64,000 bases of DNA from Lysinibacillus sp. 2017 (GTDB taxonomy: Bacteria; Bacillota; Bacilli; Bacillales_A; Planococcaceae): the NCBI RefSeq assembly GCF_003073375.1, contig NZ_CP029002.1:482001-546000 (forward strand), read 5' to 3'. Under the pieces are notes generated by a model that worked only from the letters and a program-made list of their open reading frames with translations, was not told the origin of the DNA and ran no database searches. Positions 61,046 through 64,000 of this stretch are shown piece by piece (the stretch's first letter is position 1; each line of letters begins with the position of its first letter). The translations under genes were made by a program, and so were the position numbers.

Positions 61046-64000
61046 TATGACCACCTCGCGATAAATTTCTTCACGTATTTATAAAGAATCTTAAAGATCA
61101 CGATAAACACTAATCCAACGACAAAGCCAAGCACAACACTATACGCTGAACGTAAAATCGATACGCCTACAGGGATGTGTAAGTGTGTGAATGTATTCAT
61201 CATCGATAGGAAGCCGATAACCCCAGGGATTAATAAAATGCTACCTAATTTACGGTTAATACCCATTGCATATAAAGCCGTTACAAAGATCGGGAAACCG
61301 ATTAAAAATTCCTTCGTACGTGGGCGTATATACAGTGTATCCTCTAACAATTGGCGAAGCGCTAACTCAGTTGCCGTCGTTGTACCGGAGTTACCAGTAC
61401 GGCCAATGTAAAATAAACCAATCGCTGCGATAATCACGAACAGAATTAAATGCCAGTAACGTACTTCTTTATTCGAAATTTTTACTGTACGAGTCAGGGC
61501 ATTTTTGTAGCCATTATCGAAAATGCGATAAATAGACATAATGACCATGACAATCACACCAGCAATCGGCACAACATACACAAGCTTAACGCCGCGGAAT
61601 GTTTCAAAACCTGTTAAGAAACCATTGCCGTTTAGTAAACCAATGACAATGAAAATCCCAATAAAGCTAATTGCTACAGCCTTCAAGTACTGCAACGCGA
61701 TTTGCACAATATTTTTAGTCCCTTTCGCAGAAGACATGACCGCATAAATTGGTGTTAACACGGCGATAATTAATGCAAACGCTTGAATGAATAAAATGCG
61801 ATCAAGTAAGAAGTAAGCTGCTGCTAATACAAGCATACCTGCTGATGCCACATATTGAATTGGCTTGCATTTTAGTAAACCGAACATGATGTAAGTGAAT
61901 AGGACACCCGCTATTAAAATCAGTAACTTCGCCCATGCAGGTACGTCGATGTTATCAAATGGTGTAGGAATACCTGCATTAAATGAAGCTGGCATACGAT
62001 TTGGTACATCATTTAAGTAATCAACGGCTAGCTCTAAGTTTTCAGCAGAATCGCCAGTTGTTTTAATATGATAGAAAATCGATTTGATGTTGCGTTCTTT
62101 TACAGCACGAACGGAAGCATCAAGCATCATTTGTTTTGATGTATACTTTGAATTTTTGTTAATGTCGATACTTATTAAACGAACGAAATTATAGCTGTTT
62201 TGACGAGCAATCGCCTGTTCGCCTTTTAACTTGCTGCCTTCAATTAAGTAGAAGAAGTAGCCAGCATCATCAAGCTCTTGAATAAATTTCGGTTGAGATA
62301 CTTGACCAAAGCCAAGCGCTTCCATACCAGATCCTAAAAGACCCGCTGTCGTATCTGATTTTAAAGTAACTAACTGATCAACTAATTTCCCGTTTACTTC
62401 ATCTGTCATTGCATTTGTCACGCGGAACACATGGGATAAATTATGGCTCTCAACAGCAGCTAATGCATGTTCATCGTAGCCAATCGCTGTCGAAGTATCA
62501 TAAAATTCATCTGAACTTGCTAGGAAGTAGAACGGCTCGTCACCAATCATAACATCCTCAACATCCATTGCTTCAGTGATGAAGCGTTGGTAATAGTCGT
62601 CCTCAGGAACAGAAATATAGTAACCTGTTTTCTTCACATCAATAGCATCACGATACTCTGTAAAGTGTAGAAGTGCGGCTAAATCACTTTCTTCATAAAT
62701 CGTAACGATATTTTGAGTTTCTAAATCCGTCAATGTTACTGGACTTAGACTGACCGTTGTTAAACCAGCATCCTCTAATTGTGTCAGTACCTCATCCACA
62801 GATAAGCCACTTTCTTGTGAAGTCGTTAAAATTTCTTCATACGGAATAATGACCTCGTATGTTTTGTTGTCTTGCTCAACCTTCCATCGATTGATGATGC
62901 CAATAGAAGAGGCGAGTAGTAGTACAACAATTACTGCCCATAGCCATGATCGGTTCTTTTTCATAGATTGTCTCGTCTCCCTTTCTCTCTCTTTAAGTTG
63001 TAGTTTCTTCCCGATAACCGGGATACGTTTTAAATCTTCTGGATAAATAGCATGTGTGAACCATAGTAACGCGAAGTACACAACCGCACCAATCGCAATG
63101 GCCACAATTGAATAGCCAAGAGCTACTAGTCGACCCCAGCTTGCTACTTCAAACAGTAGGGTAGGGGCTCCGACAAAAATCGCCATTATAATAGAAGAAA
63201 CTATGATTTTTACAGTTGTAGCATTAAATGCTGAGAAGCGAATTGAACGTAAGATGAAGAGCGTATTGACGATAAAGACAACCGCATATACGATCAATGT
63301 CGACCAAGCAGCACCCTCTAATCCGTATTGCTGGATAAGGATAATGTTCAGTACAATTTTTAGAAGTACACCACCAACAATGATGTACGCGCTTAATCGT
63401 GCTAAGTTCATCCCTTGCAATACGCCGGTACTTACTAATGTTAACGAAGTGAACACAGCACTCGCATTAATAATCGCTAGCATCATACTACCTTCTAAGT
63501 TTGTATAAAGTGCTAAGTTTAATGGTAATGTCAGTGCAAGTAACCCCATTGCAGCGGGCCATGTAATTAAATGCGTCATGCGGTACGTTTGCTCAATAAC
63601 CGAGCGCGTACCTTTTTCGTCTTTTTGCGCAAGTTTCGATGTAATCAGCGGAACAAGCGGCAAAATAATCGAAGACGCGAATACGGTCGTAATTTGTACG
63701 AGTGTGACACCACGTCCGTAGAGTCCGTATAAATAGTTGATTTCTTTTTGCGCGGTTACACCCGCTTCTTTTAGGGAATAGGTTGCAGTGAACGAATCGA
63801 CAAAGTTGAACAGTGCCATCGTGACCGAACCAATCGCAATTGGAATCGAAATTTTTAAAATCGTGCTACTCCATTTAGAGAAATCACTTTTCGTATAAGG
63901 CTCAGCGGATACAACCTTGAGTGGTGAACGGCGGTATTTTAAACGTAAGAATATTAATGAAGCAAATGCTCCTAATACCGAACCAATCATCACACCACCT
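61045..64000 (-). CDS. polysaccharide flippase (partial) read in one frame with a DUF5693 membrane protein
   Basis: The frame is open from the window edge to TAA 61045-61047, at least 984 codons. The first part (64000 to about 62965) is the C-terminal region of a MATE/MVF-type lipid-linked polysaccharide flippase (about nine membrane helices, ending IPVIGKKL). The second part from M at 62964 (639 residues: signal-anchor, external domain with VDEVLTQLEDAGL, then seven or more helices) is DUF5693, normally a separate gene before csaB. The join KERERETRQS is encoded by an AG-rich tract. Either a true fusion, or two genes whose frames were joined by an indel. Acts with csaB in cell-wall polymer export (inference). 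Confidence 0.8.
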   Translation of the reverse strand, partial: GGVMIGSVLGAFASLIFLRLKYRRSPLKVVSAEPYTKSDFSKWSSTILKISIPIAIGSVTMALFNFVDSFTATYSLKEAGVTAQKEINYLYGLYGRGVTLVQITTVFASSIILPLVPLITSKLAQKDEKGTRSVIEQTYRMTHLITWPAAMGLLALTLPLNLALYTNLEGSMMLAIINASAVFTSLTLVSTGVLQGMNLARLSAYIIVGGVLLKIVLNIILIQQYGLEGAAWSTLIVYAVVFIVNTLFILRSIRFSAFNATTVKIIVSSIIMAIFVGAPTLLFEVASWGRLVALGYSIVAIAIGAVVYFALLWFTHAIYPEDLKRIPVIGKKLQLKERERETRQSMKKNRSWLWAVIVVLLLASSIGIINRWKVEQDNKTYEVIIPYEEILTTSQESGLSVDEVLTQLEDAGLTTVSLSPVTLTDLETQNIVTIYEESDLAALLHFTEYRDAIDVKKTGYYISVPEDDYYQRFITEAMDVEDVMIGDEPFYFLASSDEFYDTSTAIGYDEHALAAVESHNLSHVFRVTNAMTDEVNGKLVDQLVTLKSDTTAGLLGSGMEALGFGQVSQPKFIQELDDAGYFFYLIEGSKLKGEQAIARQNSYNFVRLISIDINKNSKYTSKQMMLDASVRAVKERNIKSIFYHIKTTGDSAENLELAVDYLNDVPNRMPASFNAGIPTPFDNIDVPAWAKLLILIAGVLFTYIMFGLLKCKPIQYVASAGMLVLAAAYFLLDRILFIQAFALIIAVLTPIYAVMSSAKGTKNIVQIALQYLKAVAISFIGIFIVIGLLNGNGFLTGFETFRGVKLVYVVPIAGVIVMVIMSIYRIFDNGYKNALTRTVKISNKEVRYWHLILFVIIAAIGLFYIGRTGNSGTTTATELALRQLLEDTLYIRPRTKEFLIGFPIFVTALYAMGINRKLGSILLIPGVIGFLSMMNTFTHLHIPVGVSILRSAYSVVLGFVVGLVFIVIFKILYKYVKKFIARWS
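62955..63000 (-). other. flippase/DUF5693 junction with internal ATG and AG-rich tract
   Basis: On the minus strand AAAGAGAGAGAAAGGGAG precedes ATG 62964. In the neighbouring frame the sequence ends in TGA overlapping this ATG (ATGA), the usual 4-base overlap of adjacent genes. GGGAG lies 13 bases before the ATG as a weak ribosome site. Confidence 0.6.

Overview
The window is bacterial, low-GC Gram-positive chromosome from an endospore former. Sporulation genes (spo0F, spoIIR, spoIID, spoIIQ, spoIIID), the sporulation-style gene order and protein sequences that read very close to Bacillus subtilis place it in Bacillales. The gene set (icmF beside the mmg-type acyl-CoA genes, csaB for S-layer polymer pyruvylation, codon and base bias) fits Planococcaceae near Solibacillus/Lysinibacillus; the genus is an inference.

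Layout: (1) 1-9.3 kb, a fatty/branched acyl-CoA degradation cluster: Fe-S oxidoreductase end, thiolase, hydroxyacyl-CoA dehydrogenase, two acyl-CoA dehydrogenases, TetR regulator and the fused B12 mutase IcmF. (2) 9.5-24.5 kb, the conserved block rpoE-pyrG-ywjG-spo0F-fbaA-fsa-murA-glpX-rho-rpmE-tdk-prfA-prmC-spoIIR-ywlC, with a CTP-sensing attenuator before pyrG, a candidate L31 leader before rpmE, and a dense cluster of DnaA boxes spanning spoIIR/ywlC. (3) 24.5-26.8 kb, ywlD, ywlE and a chemotaxis receptor. (4) 26.9-29.9 kb, a non-coding island of 11 full and one partial copies of a structured repeat, arranged as two convergent arrays; this is the most unusual part of the window. (5) 30.2-36.5 kb, rpiB, ywlG, glyA, an EAL protein, upp and the UDP-GlcNAc 2-epimerase. 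(6) 36.5-44.2 kb, the complete atpIBEFHAGDC operon behind a long structured leader. (7) 44.2-52.1 kb, DUF1146, second murA, spoIID, spoIIQ, spoIIID, mbl, flhO, flhP, an EpuA-type protein and fabZ. (8) 52.2-64 kb, a hypothetical protein, a lipoprotein, ywpF, ssbB, the ywqA/ywqB helicase pair, an IDEAL-domain protein, csaB, and a flippase read in one frame with a DUF5693 protein at the window edge.

Most genes are ordinary housekeeping with B. subtilis synteny. The interest lies in non-coding DNA: the convergent hairpin-plus-terminator arrays that split the ywl operon, the DnaA-box cluster, interspersed hairpin repeats (one supplies the stop codon of csaB), a possibly leaderless spoIID, and a helicase mRNA with a hairpin between its Shine-Dalgarno sequence and start codon. 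All functional calls rest on reading the sequence; no database search was run.
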